From positions 186,001 through 250,000 of the forward strand of contig NZ_JABMCB010000201.1 of NCBI RefSeq assembly GCF_013359935.1: a DNA stretch of 64,000 bases. Direction: 5' to 3'. How positions within the stretch are numbered: the stretch's first letter is position 1; every line of letters begins with the position of its first letter. The notes below the pieces were generated by a model. That model had not been told where the DNA came from. It searched no databases and saw only the letters and a list, made by a program, of their open reading frames with translations. Source of the DNA: Paenibacillus xylanilyticus (GTDB lineage Bacteria > Bacillota > Bacilli > Paenibacillales > Paenibacillaceae). Both the position numbers and the translations under genes were made by a program. This document shows positions 1 through 8,427 of the stretch, in pieces.

Positions 1-2
1 AT

Positions 3-509
3 CCGGTCATCATGAAGTATAATCTTGTTAAGGACGAAAATAAAATCGGTAAGGACGCCATATCTGCAGTCCAGAACCTGCTGAACATGAACATCATTGA
101 ACTGGATAAGGACGGGAATTTCCGTCCAGATCAGTCGCTTACCCGTATGGAGGCTGCAAGCATGATCTTCAATGCACTTGAGTTTGTGGATAAACACGGC
201 AATGGCGGCTCGGCAGAGCCCGCTCCGACGAATCCCGGTGAAGGCCAGCAAGCCATCGTACCTGAAGTGACAACCACCAAGGTCGATGACAAAACAACCA
301 AGGTCAAGCTCACTGCTGAAATGCCACATCCTGGTTACGGTTTGAAGATTGATGATGTCAAACTGGAGAAGGATGGACGTGCCATCGTGCTGTACTCCAT
401 CATTCAGCCAGATCCGGACATGATGTACCCGATGGTTATTACAGAGGTTACGGCGGAGACCGACATTCCGACCGGTTATACCGCTGAAGCTCAGCCTTCC
501 GGCAAATAA
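3..509 (+). CDS. SLH-domain surface protein, C-terminal part (5' truncated by window)
   Basis: The frame is open to the window edge, so the true start lies upstream. The first ~50 residues resemble the end of an S-layer homology (SLH) repeat, with FRPDQSLTRMEAASMIFNAL matching the usual xxxLTRxEAAxMI core. SLH domains anchor exported proteins to pyruvylated cell-wall polysaccharide. After a short Gly/Pro-rich linker comes a ~90-residue, probably beta-rich domain that I do not recognise, ending near TAEAQPSGK. A role in surface anchoring is inferred from the SLH part only. A possible terminator follows about 75 bases after the stop. Confidence 0.7.
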   Translation, partial: PVIMKYNLVKDENKIGKDAISAVQNLLNMNIIELDKDGNFRPDQSLTRMEAASMIFNALEFVDKHGNGGSAEPAPTNPGEGQQAIVPEVTTTKVDDKTTKVKLTAEMPHPGYGLKIDDVKLEKDGRAIVLYSIIQPDPDMMYPMVITEVTAETDIPTGYTAEAQPSGK

Positions 510-582
510 GCCGAACCGTTTCCGGTTTGTCCTTTCAAGGATCGCTTCATGAAGGAACGTACAACTTGCTATAATATACTTA

Positions 583-621
583 AAACCCGCCGCAACCATA
601 TAAACATGGACGGTGGGTTTT
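583..621 (+). terminator. Probable intrinsic terminator of the SLH gene
   Basis: AAACCCGCC pairs with GGTGGGTTT across a ~20-base loop, and T-rich sequence follows. The remaining bases up to 825 hold nothing clear except the Shine-Dalgarno of the next gene. Confidence 0.55.
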
Positions 622-825
622 TGGTTTGTTTTTATTTTTCAATCTGATGTTTGGTCTTGTGTTTCCAGGCAAAATCAATCCGATTAAAGCTTTGCTGTGC
701 GACACGTAGGGGATTGAAGAATTCCGGGTAGATGCCCAGGAGTTTAAATGAAGTAACCATAGCCGCTTCAACAACGTATACAATCCATAGCGAAAGAATT
801 AATCGAACATACAGGAGGACCACAT

Positions 826-1671
826 ATGGATTCACGCGAGACATTGGATCAGGAGCTTGAACAGATTTTGAAGTGGGAAAAAGAACAGAAGGACTTGTTT
901 ATTTGGGATAAAATCGGTCGTTTGCCATTTGCGATGCTGGATAAAGTAATGCCAAAAGCGATCAAACAAAAAATTGGTGACGCCTTGAACGAAGTCGGAC
1001 AGTACGTGCAGAATGGCGGCAAATTTCTCGTTCAAAAAAAGAAGGTGACCAAGCTGCTTCAAGAGGAAGCGGAAAAGTCCGGTTATTCCATGACAGACTA
1101 TACCTATCGCCTGGAACAGGATGCCGAGGCAGAAGGGACCGCAAAAATTCATAGCGTGGAGAAGCTGCCACTTGAAGTTTTGGACCGTGTTGCCGACAAT
1201 ATTACCGAGAGCAGAACCAAGTTTGCCGCAGCACAAGGTGCCGCGACGGGAATTGGCGGAATTGTAACGATTGCAGCGGATATTCCGCTGGTGATGGGGC
1301 TTTCCCTGAAAGTACTTCAGGAAATGGCATTATGTTACGGTTATGACCCGGATGATCCCCAGGAGCGGATATTTATCGTTAAATGCCTGCAATTTTCCTC
1401 CGCCGATATTGTAGGCAAGAAGGCCATTATTGATGAACTGGCCGAGTACGACAATCCGGACAAGCAGGTACAGGTGGTTTCACAGATGCAGGGCTGGCGG
1501 GAGGTTTTTAATTCCTACAGTGAATCCTTCGGCTGGAAAAAGCTGTTCCAGCTCATTCCGATTGCCGGCATGGTGTTTGGTTCGGTGAGCAACAAAAATA
1601 CGATTCGGGATGTCGCCGAAGCAGGTAAAATGTTATACAAAAAAAGGCTGATTCTTCAGCGCTTGAAGTAA
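826..1671 (+). CDS. EcsC family protein
   Basis: A 281-residue protein that looks like the EcsC family. This is a loosely characterised group named after the third gene of the Bacillus ecs locus. Features seen are a charged helical N-terminus, a small hydrophobic Gly/Ala-rich stretch (AAAQGAATGIGGIVTIAADIPLVMG) around residues 134-160 that could associate with membrane, and a second hydrophobic patch (FQLIPIAGMVFGSVSNK) near 238-254. ACAGGAGGACCACAT directly precedes the ATG, so the start is secure. It is monocistronic, with a strong hairpin terminator just downstream. The molecular function is not known to me. Confidence 0.8.
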   Translation: MDSRETLDQELEQILKWEKEQKDLFIWDKIGRLPFAMLDKVMPKAIKQKIGDALNEVGQYVQNGGKFLVQKKKVTKLLQEEAEKSGYSMTDYTYRLEQDAEAEGTAKIHSVEKLPLEVLDRVADNITESRTKFAAAQGAATGIGGIVTIAADIPLVMGLSLKVLQEMALCYGYDPDDPQERIFIVKCLQFSSADIVGKKAIIDELAEYDNPDKQVQVVSQMQGWREVFNSYSESFGWKKLFQLIPIAGMVFGSVSNKNTIRDVAEAGKMLYKKRLILQRLK

Positions 1672-1683
1672 TCATTCATAACA

Positions 1684-1730
1684 AAAGGGTTCCCGCTTAT
1701 CTGCGTACCAGACGAAGGCGGGAACCCTTT
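1684..1730. terminator. Bidirectional intrinsic terminator
   Basis: AAAGGGTTCCCGC pairs perfectly with GCGGGAACCCTTT across a ~21-base loop. It lies between convergent genes (EcsC-like on plus, MFS exporter on minus) and can serve both. Confidence 0.85.
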
Positions 1731-1830
1731 GTGATTGTATTGGATGCTATCTAAATCTGATTCTGAAAGATACAGCAAGTGGAGTGCAGCAAGTTGTAAG
1801 ATATCTCATGTTCAGATCGATGTATATCCG

Positions 1831-3105
1831 TTATTCTTCACTTCCGTTTTCTTCCGCCCAGCGTTTCAGCACCTTATCCGATGGGAGCAGGAAGGTGAAT
1901 ATGCCGATCAGCGGCAGGAAGCTGCACATCTGCATGACTGGAGATACACCGAACACGTCGATCCAGTTCCCCAGCACGAGTGCACCGAGCCCTCCCATAC
2001 CAAATGCCAGTCCAGTGATCAGGCCGGAGACGGTTCCGATTTTGCCCGGAATGAGCATTTGTGCATACACTACGGTCACTGAGAAGCTGGACAGCATGAT
2101 GAATCCGATAATGGTCAGCAGCACGCCGGTCCAGAACAGATTGGCATAAGGCAGCAGCAGGGCCAGCGGAGCAGCTCCGGCCATCGACAGGAAGATCATG
2201 TTGCGTTTGCCGAAACGGTCCGCGAGGGGACCGCCGAAGAATGTGCCCAATGCACCTGCAGCCAGGAACAGGAAGATATAGATCTGTGCGTCCTCCGTGG
2301 ACAGGTTAAACATATCCTTCAGATTAAACGCATAAAAGCTACCGATGGAAGCGACATACCACGAACGGACAAAGACGAGCAGGATCAGAATGGTGATGGC
2401 AGCTGCAATTTTTTTGCGTAATGCCGGATTGGGGGCACGGCGGGCAGCCGCCTGTTTGCGCAGGTAACCTCCCGATTGCAGCATGCGGCCATACCAGCGG
2501 GCTATATAGATCTGTACCGCGATCCCCATGGCTGCAATGCCAGTGAATCCGATGGCACCAAACAATCCGAACGGGATGAAGATCCATCTCGTCAATAGCG
2601 GAGCGAGAGACTGTCCGGCGTTACCACCCACCTGAAAGATGGATTGGGCGAGACCCCGGCGTGGTCCTGCGGCCATATGGGATACCCTGGAACCCTCCGG
2701 GTGAAAAGCTGCCGAACCAAGTCCGACGAAGATGACCGAGATCAGGACAGCCATATAACTGTCGGCAAATGCCAGCAACAGCATGCCGGTAAATGTGAAA
2801 CCCATTCCGATCGGCAGGATCGAAGGCGTAGGTTTTTTGTCCGCAAACCAGCCAACGACAGGCTGCATGATGGATGCGGTAAAGTTGATGGCGAAGGATA
2901 TCCATCCGATCTGGGTATATGTAAGGTGCATGGAGTCTTTCAGGATTGGAAAAATAGCCGGAATGACAGACTGGATCGAGTCGTTAAATAAGTGAACCAG
3001 ACTGATGGCAATTAGAATCCGGTAAACGGTGCTTTGGGCATCCAATCCGGGTTGGTTTTTCGAACGCATCGCAGCGTCCTTGGATAATGAAGTTTGCATG
3101 GACAT
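1831..3105 (-). CDS. MFS exporter, fosmidomycin-resistance (Fsr) type
   Basis: A 424-residue polytopic protein of about 12 membrane segments. The first segment contains HLFNDSIQSVIPAIFPILK and the next loop GWFADKKP, the pattern of the Fsr branch of the major facilitator superfamily. PEGSRVSHMAAGPRRGLAQS is the family's conserved loop after helix 4. Such proteins export drugs by proton antiport; the substrate here is unknown. I place the start at the ATG giving MSMQTSLS, eight bases after AAAGGAG. The longer frame from 3132 would put that Shine-Dalgarno inside the gene. Nothing about regulation is visible in its 5' region. Confidence 0.85.
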   Translation of the reverse strand: MSMQTSLSKDAAMRSKNQPGLDAQSTVYRILIAISLVHLFNDSIQSVIPAIFPILKDSMHLTYTQIGWISFAINFTASIMQPVVGWFADKKPTPSILPIGMGFTFTGMLLLAFADSYMAVLISVIFVGLGSAAFHPEGSRVSHMAAGPRRGLAQSIFQVGGNAGQSLAPLLTRWIFIPFGLFGAIGFTGIAAMGIAVQIYIARWYGRMLQSGGYLRKQAAARRAPNPALRKKIAAAITILILLVFVRSWYVASIGSFYAFNLKDMFNLSTEDAQIYIFLFLAAGALGTFFGGPLADRFGKRNMIFLSMAGAAPLALLLPYANLFWTGVLLTIIGFIMLSSFSVTVVYAQMLIPGKIGTVSGLITGLAFGMGGLGALVLGNWIDVFGVSPVMQMCSFLPLIGIFTFLLPSDKVLKRWAEENGSEE

Positions 3106-3452
3106 GTACTTTTCTCCTTTGGTCGCGGTCACGAGGGATCAGCGCCTGATAATGTATTGTGCCTAAGCATATTGTTACATAATAGGATAGATTCATTGAG
3201 GCGACAAGGGGAACAGGTGAAATAAATGCCGACGTTGGAAACGGAAACACAAGGAAGGACATTGAAAAACCAGATAGCATATATATCACATTTATGGTTA
3301 TTTTCGTTTCGTTTATTGAATACCCTCTTAGCCGTTCTTATTAACATGAATACTCGGTGGCACATTTCACCTGAACTTCACTGATGGATACGTGCCTGCA
3401 AACGATGCTGTCATTATGGTAATTTCAAAATTGATATTAGAAATTGAACATG
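3106..3452. other. Intergenic region upstream of the MFS gene
   Basis: No gene, RNA motif or convincing promoter recognised between the MFS start and the que operon terminator. The sequence is AT-rich and possible reading frames lack ribosome binding sites. Confidence 0.4.
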
Positions 3453-3502
3453 AAAAAACAAGCCGAACAATCTTCCATGTGAAGAGTTTGGCTTGTTTTT
3501 TT
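3453..3502 (-). terminator. Terminator of the queCDEF operon
   Basis: AAAAAACAAGCC pairs with GGCTTGTTTTTTT, giving T-runs on either strand. It lies about 30 bases after the queF stop. Confidence 0.85.
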
Positions 3503-3530
3503 AGTAAAGAATAGCAGAAGTGCTGGCCAA

Positions 3531-4025
3531 TTAACGATTATCAATCGTCTCCGGGTACATATCGTGGTTCATCATGCGATGTTCAGCCATCTGTTCATAC
3601 TTTGTTCCTGGTTTGCCGTAGTTGGTGTACGGATCAATGGAAATGCCGCCACGCGGCGTGAATTTGCCCCAGACTTCAATGTAGCGGGGGTCCATCAGCT
3701 TGATCAGGTCATTCATGATGATGTTCACACAATCCTCGTGGAAATCACCGTGGTTGCGGAAGCTGAACAGGTATAACTTGAGGGATTTGCTCTCTACCAT
3801 TTTTACATCGGGAATGTAACTGATATAAATGGTGGCAAAATCAGGCTGACCCGTGATCGGGCAAAGGCTCGTGAATTCTGGGCAATTGAATTTTACAAAA
3901 TAATCGCGGTACGGATGCTTGTTATCAAAGCTCTCCAAAATTTCAGGATCATACTCAAATGTATATTTCACGCCTTGGTTGCCCAGCAGCGTCACATCTT
4001 TCATTTCATCAGGTTGTCTCGTCAA
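3531..4025 (-). CDS. queF: QueF, NADPH-dependent preQ0 reductase
   Basis: Reduces the nitrile of 7-cyano-7-deazaguanine (preQ0) to the amine preQ1, the last free-base step of queuosine synthesis, in the cytoplasm. It is the short, T-fold (YkvM-type) form. The catalytic Cys lies in FTSLCPITGQPDFATIYIS, the QueF motif is ESKSLKLYLFSFRNHGDFHED, and WGKFTPRGGISIDPY follows. I choose the TTG at 4025 because AGGAG lies 10 bases upstream. That gives 164 residues beginning MTRQPDEMKDVTLLG, which fits the Bacillus enzyme in length and N-terminus. An upstream in-frame TTG at 4052 has no good Shine-Dalgarno. Last gene of the queCDEF operon, 134 bases after queE. Confidence 0.93.
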   Translation of the reverse strand: MTRQPDEMKDVTLLGNQGVKYTFEYDPEILESFDNKHPYRDYFVKFNCPEFTSLCPITGQPDFATIYISYIPDVKMVESKSLKLYLFSFRNHGDFHEDCVNIIMNDLIKLMDPRYIEVWGKFTPRGGISIDPYTNYGKPGTKYEQMAEHRMMNHDMYPETIDNR

Positions 4026-4159
4026 TGTCTTAACTCTCCTCGTTCCGTTCAAGCGAGAAGCTTGCCGGTATATATGATAGGGATCCCAGGTCTTGAATTC
4101 AAAGCCTTTGGTTGTTCCTGAAAATTACATCATGCTGCCCATTCCACCCATACTGTCCA

Positions 4160-4936
4160 TCAGACGCCGCGTTTGTTTCCCCACACCAAGGTGTGCAGCT
4201 GGGGAAGCACGCGGACATCGTTCAGGTCGTCCGATGCACTGACTTGATCAATCAGCCATTCATAACGGGCGAGCAGGGATGACGCCAGATCCGGCGTATC
4301 CGCAGAAGTGACATCCGGGTTTCCGGTCTGCAAAAACAAATCTGTGCCGGGATACCGTGCATGCACACGACGGGCATAATCCAGGTCTGTTTCATCGAAA
4401 ATTACGATTTTCAGACTGTGGCTGCGTTCCGCCTGTCCAGCGGATAATCGTCCGATCAGGTCATCCAGCACGTCCCAGTCCGTGTCCATGCCTGAGCTAG
4501 GCGGCTTGGGCGAGACCGTAACTTCGTCAATGTCTGCTAGCCAAGGCTGCCAGCGGGAGCCCTGCGTTTCCACCGCTGTGCGGATACCGTGCTCCCGCAG
4601 CAGGGAGACCAGGCCGCCCAGCGAGGCGAGCAGGGCGGGGTTGCCGCCGGAGATGGTTACATGGGAGAAACGCGAACCGCCAACGCGGCGCAATTCTGCC
4701 CATACGTCCTCCGGCGTAATCATCCGGATTTGGTCCTTGCCACTGCCGTCCCAGGTAAAAGCCGAGTCGCACCAGGAGCAGCGGTAATCGCAGCCCGCGG
4801 TGCGGACAAACATGGTTTTCTGCCCGATCACCATGCCTTCGCCTTGAACCGTCGGACCGAAGATTTCCATCACGGGGATCCGTTTCTCTTGGCCTCGTAC
4901 GGAAGCAGAAGCCGCGTTTTCTTGCAAGCTACTCAT
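4160..4936 (-). CDS. queE: QueE, 7-carboxy-7-deazaguanine synthase
   Basis: Radical SAM enzyme that rearranges 6-carboxytetrahydropterin to 7-carboxy-7-deazaguanine. The cluster-binding motif is CDYRCSWC (C-x3-C-x2-C), preceded by EIFGPTVQGEGMVIGQKTMFVR and followed by the SAM-binding VTISGGNPAL. At 258 residues it is a full-length QueE. Its ATG overlaps the queD stop (ATGAGTAG), so translation is probably coupled. The first ~20 residues before EKRIPVMEIFG are an unconserved-looking extension. Confidence 0.93.
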   Translation of the reverse strand: MSSLQENAASASVRGQEKRIPVMEIFGPTVQGEGMVIGQKTMFVRTAGCDYRCSWCDSAFTWDGSGKDQIRMITPEDVWAELRRVGGSRFSHVTISGGNPALLASLGGLVSLLREHGIRTAVETQGSRWQPWLADIDEVTVSPKPPSSGMDTDWDVLDDLIGRLSAGQAERSHSLKIVIFDETDLDYARRVHARYPGTDLFLQTGNPDVTSADTPDLASSLLARYEWLIDQVSASDDLNDVRVLPQLHTLVWGNKRGV

Positions 4937-5420
4937 CGATCATCCACTCCCGTCTAGCCTCGGCGTAGCTGGTTGGTGTCTCGTAGAGGCGCACGAATTC
5001 GGTTCGGCCACCTTCAGTAAGCCCGGCATATGGTTCAGTCTGCAGCGCATGTTCCATCTGTTCGAACAGCCAGACGACCATATTCTCAGCCGTTGTATTC
5101 ATAAGGGGAAGAGTCTCGTTCAGGTACTGATGGTCCAGATATCCTTCAATTTGTGTTTTCCATATATCCTTGATATGTCCAAAATCAACGGTCAGCCCGG
5201 TTTCACCCGGATAACCGCTAATGCCAAAAACGACTTTATACGTATGGCCGTGCAGGTTTTTGCACTTGCCTTCATAACAATGCAGATGATGCGCAGCATC
5301 AAAGGTGAATTCCTTGCTGACGAGTACACGTTTGCGGTGGTAACGCAGCTGTGATGGCAGAATATCCTCTCCAATCCGCTGCAGATGCTCAACAATACGG
5401 AACGTTCCTGGCTCCCTCAT
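4929..5420 (-). CDS. queD: QueD, 6-carboxy-5,6,7,8-tetrahydropterin synthase
   Basis: Converts dihydroneopterin triphosphate to 6-carboxytetrahydropterin, the first committed step to queuosine. It belongs to the PTPS fold family. Zinc ligands are visible in FDAAHHLHCYEGKCKNLHGHTYKV, which also carries the catalytic Cys, and DFGHIKDIW and LDHQYLNE are further family motifs. At 163 residues it is a little longer than usual, with ~30 residues before VSKEFTFDAAH. Its ATG overlaps the queC stop (ATGA), so the two genes are translationally coupled. Confidence 0.92.
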   Translation of the reverse strand: MREPGTFRIVEHLQRIGEDILPSQLRYHRKRVLVSKEFTFDAAHHLHCYEGKCKNLHGHTYKVVFGISGYPGETGLTVDFGHIKDIWKTQIEGYLDHQYLNETLPLMNTTAENMVVWLFEQMEHALQTEPYAGLTEGGRTEFVRLYETPTSYAEARREWMIDE

Positions 5421-6100
5421 CGTACGTCTGCTCCCACGGATCCGGCAGCGGCGCGCTGCTCAACATAGCGATCCAGTCCGGCTTTGCGCAATTTGCAGGC
5501 AGGACATTCACCGCATCCATCACCGATCACCCCGTTATAGCAGGTCAGTGTCCGCTCGCGTACATAATCGAAGGCTCCGAGGTCATCTGCCATTTTCCAC
5601 GTTTGAGCTTTATCCAGCCACATCAACGGAGTATGAATGACAAATGGGTAGTCCATCGACAGGTTGAGGGTCACATTCATCGATTTAACAAACGAATCCC
5701 GGCAATCCGGATATCCGCTAAAATCGGTCTCACATACACCTGTAACCAGGTGACGTGCTCCTTTTTGCTTCGCCAGGATGGCCGCAAAACTGAGGAAGAG
5801 CAGGTTGCGTCCATCCACAAATGTGCTGGGCAGCTCGCCTTCTTCATGAGTAATCTCGACATCGGTACGGGTCAGTGCGTTGGGCGCAAGCTGATTGAGC
5901 AGGCTCATGTCCAGCACGGTTTGCTGTACACCTAGGTCATGTGCAATGGCGGCAGCACATTCGATCTCCTGCTTATGGCGTTGTCCATAATCGAAGGTGA
6001 CAACCTCGACTTCGGCAAATTGCTGCTTGGCCCAGAACAAACAGGTGGTACTATCCTGACCGCCGCTAAATACGACGACCGCTTTTTCTTCGTTCAACAT
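5417..6100 (-). CDS. queC: QueC, 7-cyano-7-deazaguanine (preQ0) synthase
   Basis: ATP-dependent ligase/dehydratase that makes preQ0 from 7-carboxy-7-deazaguanine and ammonia. The PP-loop is VVFSGGQDSTTCLFW near the N-terminus, and a C-terminal zinc site is formed by CNGVIGDGCGECPACK. I place the start at the ATG giving MLNEEKAVVVF, preceded by GGAGAGG. The longer frame from 6139 adds residues without counterpart in relatives. It is the first gene of the operon, behind a ~270-nt leader that carries a preQ1-I-like motif, so end-product control of the whole operon is likely. Confidence 0.93.
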   Translation of the reverse strand: MLNEEKAVVVFSGGQDSTTCLFWAKQQFAEVEVVTFDYGQRHKQEIECAAAIAHDLGVQQTVLDMSLLNQLAPNALTRTDVEITHEEGELPSTFVDGRNLLFLSFAAILAKQKGARHLVTGVCETDFSGYPDCRDSFVKSMNVTLNLSMDYPFVIHTPLMWLDKAQTWKMADDLGAFDYVRERTLTCYNGVIGDGCGECPACKLRKAGLDRYVEQRAAAGSVGADVR

Positions 6101-6301
6101 AAAAAAACCTCTCCATCTTCTTAAGATCAATCCATGCACCTAGGCACAGAGTGTCGGAAGAACAGAGAAGTTCATGAACTGGCATCCATCAAAAAACACA
6201 CCTTCCCTTAAACTGCTTCAAAAAAGCAGCACGGTAAAAGTGTCCTTAGTTTTTTACGTACGTTATCATTGTGTACGCAAGACTTGTAATGACCATTACA
6301 G

Positions 6302-6336
6302 GGTCAACGTCTTATAGAGGGAGTTCGCGAACCTCT
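6302..6336 (-). promoter_or_regulatory. preQ1-I-like riboswitch in the queC leader
   Basis: On the minus strand AGAGGTTCGCGAAC is followed by TCCCTCTATAA. This matches the class I preQ1 aptamer (AGAGGUUC, ~12-nt loop, CCCUCUAUAA). The tail is atypical: instead of AAAAAACUAA directly after CUCUAUAA, the sequence continues GACGTTGACC, while AAAAAACTAAGG appears ~50 nt further down, at about 6246-6257. A minus-strand TATAAT at 6380-6385 would start the RNA ~40 nt upstream, though no good -35 is visible. Downstream, TGACC/GGTCA and TGTAATG/CATTACA form mutually exclusive hairpins that could be the expression platform. Binding is inferred from the motif and its place before the que operon. Confidence 0.7.
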
Positions 6337-6461
6337 CCCATGCCGAAGGCATGGATTTTCTTCTTCAATTGTCTGAACCATTATAACACGAAACCGCCCG
6401 GTGACCACCCCGCTTGTGTCATCGGTATTTTGCATCATTCGATTACACTCGCTCCAGGGTG

Positions 6462-6501
6462 CAATATATAGACGAATAGGACCATTTCGATCTATATATT
6501 G
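6462..6501. repeat. 11-bp inverted repeat upstream of the que promoter
   Basis: CAATATATAGA and TCTATATATTG are perfect inverted copies separated by 18 bases. It lies between the AIM24 gene end and the que leader. It may be an operator or a 3' hairpin of the AIM24 transcript; there is no T-run to make it a standard terminator. Confidence 0.5.
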
Positions 6502-6568
6502 AAGATTGGGAGTCGCTAATTGGATTTTTGCAAAATGCTCATCATAAATGCGGTGATCACCGGGCAGT

Positions 6569-7273
6569 TCATTTAATCAACACATTGCCGAAGGGAATAA
6601 CTTCCTTGAGAATGCGTTTAAATAGCCCTTCGTCATTAAGGTCCCGTTCCAGTCTGCTATTCTCGCGTCCTGCCTGGAAGAGCACCGAGCCCTGTCCCGT
6701 CATTTTCCAGTGGTAGTTCATATGCTGGCTGGCGAGATTGTTTCCATACACAGTGAGTTCCAGATGTGCATTTTCGGGATAAGCGATGATGCTGCCTGCA
6801 TCCACATATAGTGGAGCAGTAGGGTGCAGTTCCTGTTGGCAGACCTGACCTTGGGTCAGCAGTCCAATCTTGCCCTTGCCGGAGAACTTCATTTTGACCG
6901 CATCCTGAGTGATCAGCATGTTTTTGATCTTCTGAATTTTGGTATGCATGGTCACACCGTCCGAGTAAAAAAAGAGATGCCGAAAATCGTACAGCAAATC
7001 GCTGTTCTCGGTGAGTTCAACTTCCTTCATGGTGAATCCAGGAGGCAGTGCCGCCACAAATTGGCAAGGCCCGGTGATTTCTGATTTGATCAGCTTTTTT
7101 TTGCGAACCATGCCTGTGATGTTCATGAACTTGTCATTGCGGCTGCCGCTCGAGCCGCGAAAGGCAACGATTTGCTGAGGATGCAAAATATGAAGCCGGT
7201 CATCCTGGACCAGCGAGAAAGTAACCACTTGTCCAGCTCCGCCGGCTTCGGTGTTGTTCAGGTGAATGTGCAT
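6569..7273 (-). CDS. AIM24 family protein
   Basis: A 234-residue protein resembling the AIM24/TIGR00266 family, a beta-rich fold widespread in bacteria and named after a yeast mitochondrial biogenesis protein. Recognisable family stretches include GSRNDKFMNITG, MKEVELTENSDLLYDFRHLFFYSDGVTM, GKIGLLTQGQ and YVDAGSIIAYPENAHLEL. There is no signal peptide or membrane segment. It lies 18 bases after the coiled-coil membrane protein gene and probably shares its transcript. Biochemical function is not established for the family. Confidence 0.8.
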   Translation of the reverse strand: MHIHLNNTEAGGAGQVVTFSLVQDDRLHILHPQQIVAFRGSSGSRNDKFMNITGMVRKKKLIKSEITGPCQFVAALPPGFTMKEVELTENSDLLYDFRHLFFYSDGVTMHTKIQKIKNMLITQDAVKMKFSGKGKIGLLTQGQVCQQELHPTAPLYVDAGSIIAYPENAHLELTVYGNNLASQHMNYHWKMTGQGSVLFQAGRENSRLERDLNDEGLFKRILKEVIPFGNVLIK

Positions 7274-7291
7274 GTGCTTGCTCCTGTTCTT

Positions 7292-7750
7292 TTATACTCG
7301 GCCCGAACGACGACGCATTCCCCAACGCATAACACGAATCAGAACGAAATAGCCTAGTATGAGGCAAATTACAGTAATAATCATCGTTTGGATGCGTTTG
7401 GTCGTGGCATTTTTGGCATCCTGATCTTCCTGCAGTTTGGTGACCATATCGGTCAGTTTCTGATTCTGTTCTATTAATTGCTCATTTTGGGCCTTGAATG
7501 CTTCCACATTGGCTTGGGCTTGTCCCAATTGAGCCGAAGTCTCATTAAGTTGGTTCAGCGTTTGTTGGTAGCTTTCCTGCAGGGCGTTCACTTCCCCGGG
7601 TAGCTCGGAGACGCGTTCCCACCCGCTGTATATGTCTGAAAATATATTGGCACTAGCTGCACTTACGGTTGATGTCAGAGAGACGGTGAATAAAATGCAA
7701 GTGGTGAATAACACCCGAATGTAATGACCCTTGATGGGTTTTGGCATCAT
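7292..7750 (-). CDS. Exported coiled-coil protein with C-terminal membrane anchor
   Basis: A 152-residue protein from the ATG at 7750 (MMPKPIKG), which GAAGGTGCC precedes; the longer frame to 7870 has no support. It starts with a signal/TM segment (VLFTTCILFTVSLTSTVSAAS). A long Gln/Glu/Leu-rich coiled coil follows (about residues 50-115). The C-terminal TM helix is MIITVICLILGYFVLIRVMRWG, followed by an Arg-rich tail (MRRRSGRV). Both ends can insert, placing the coiled coil outside the membrane. No named family recognised. Probably cotranscribed with the downstream AIM24 gene. Confidence 0.7.
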   Translation of the reverse strand: MMPKPIKGHYIRVLFTTCILFTVSLTSTVSAASANIFSDIYSGWERVSELPGEVNALQESYQQTLNQLNETSAQLGQAQANVEAFKAQNEQLIEQNQKLTDMVTKLQEDQDAKNATTKRIQTMIITVICLILGYFVLIRVMRWGMRRRSGRV

Positions 7751-8052
7751 TGGCACCTTCTTTCGGTGAGGATTGTCTACTGCCGAATTCGTCATTATTT
7801 GTTGAAATACGACTCTTACATTATACGTCAAAACCAGCGTGTTGGGTTCAGGGCATTGTATTTTTTCCAAGAGTAGATACCTGTTTAATTCAGCGATCTG
7901 CAGGGTAATATACGTTCAAGGCAGCACGCGGACAGTTTGACAATATATCATTACCCCGGTTCCGGGTGTTTGCCATTCACAATGACGAAAATTATAAAAA
8001 TAACAATATATCCGATTTTGGAAAAAGATCGTGAACGAAGGAGAAGAAATTT

Positions 8053-8220
8053 ATGTATACGACAGAACAAACCACACCAACCAAAACAATTATGATTACA
8101 GTAAACGGCGAGCCAATTGGACGTAAATTGATCATTGACAGCGTGACCTATGCCCCGGTGACAGAGCCAGAATGGGCACCATCCATGACTGATTTGGGGA
8201 TGAATCAATCTACCCTCTAA
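8053..8220 (+). CDS. Small 55-residue protein with stalk-like motif
   Basis: A short ORF with AAGGAG 8 bases before its ATG and an intrinsic terminator 30 bases after its stop, so it looks like a complete small gene. MITVNGEPIGRKLIIDSVTYAPV resembles the repeat unit of copper-amine-oxidase N-terminal-like (stalk) domains, usually written VNG..v..k.i.idG.TYVPlR. The protein is too short to hold a full domain. Function unknown. Confidence 0.6.
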   Translation: MYTTEQTTPTKTIMITVNGEPIGRKLIIDSVTYAPVTEPEWAPSMTDLGMNQSTL

Positions 8221-8248
8221 GTTGGGACTTGTCATAAATTCGGAGAAG

Positions 8249-8276
8249 AAAAGCTTGGCTTAATGCCAGGCTTTTT
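8249..8276 (+). terminator. Intrinsic terminator
   Basis: AAAGCTTGGC, TTAAT loop, GCCAGGCTTTTT, just after the 55-residue ORF. Confidence 0.8.
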
Positions 8277-8342
8277 CGTCGTTTTTTGTCGTATTAAGGC
8301 GGATTTGGGGGTGAAAAATTATTTTATTGGAAAAATATTATA

Positions 8343-8356
8343 CGAACATATGTTCC
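8343..8356 (+). promoter_or_regulatory. LexA (DinR/SOS) box candidate
   Basis: CGAACATATGTTCC matches the Gram-positive LexA consensus CGAAC-N4-GTTCG at all but the last base, with the preferred ATAT core. It lies 72 bases before the GTG of the next gene. No strong flanking -35/-10 pair is visible; TATTAT at 8336 directly upstream could be a -10 covered by the box. Confidence 0.6.
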
Positions 8357-8427
8357 GTGACAATATAGTGTCCATTCACCCTGATAACTTATAAGATAAT
8401 ACATATAAATCGGGGGAGAGACTACCA

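Noticed and set aside
4026..4052. Longer QueF start at the TTG of 4052
   Set aside because: No ribosome site before it, and the extra residues have no counterpart in short QueF proteins, whereas TTG 4025 has AGGAG upstream and the expected N-terminus.
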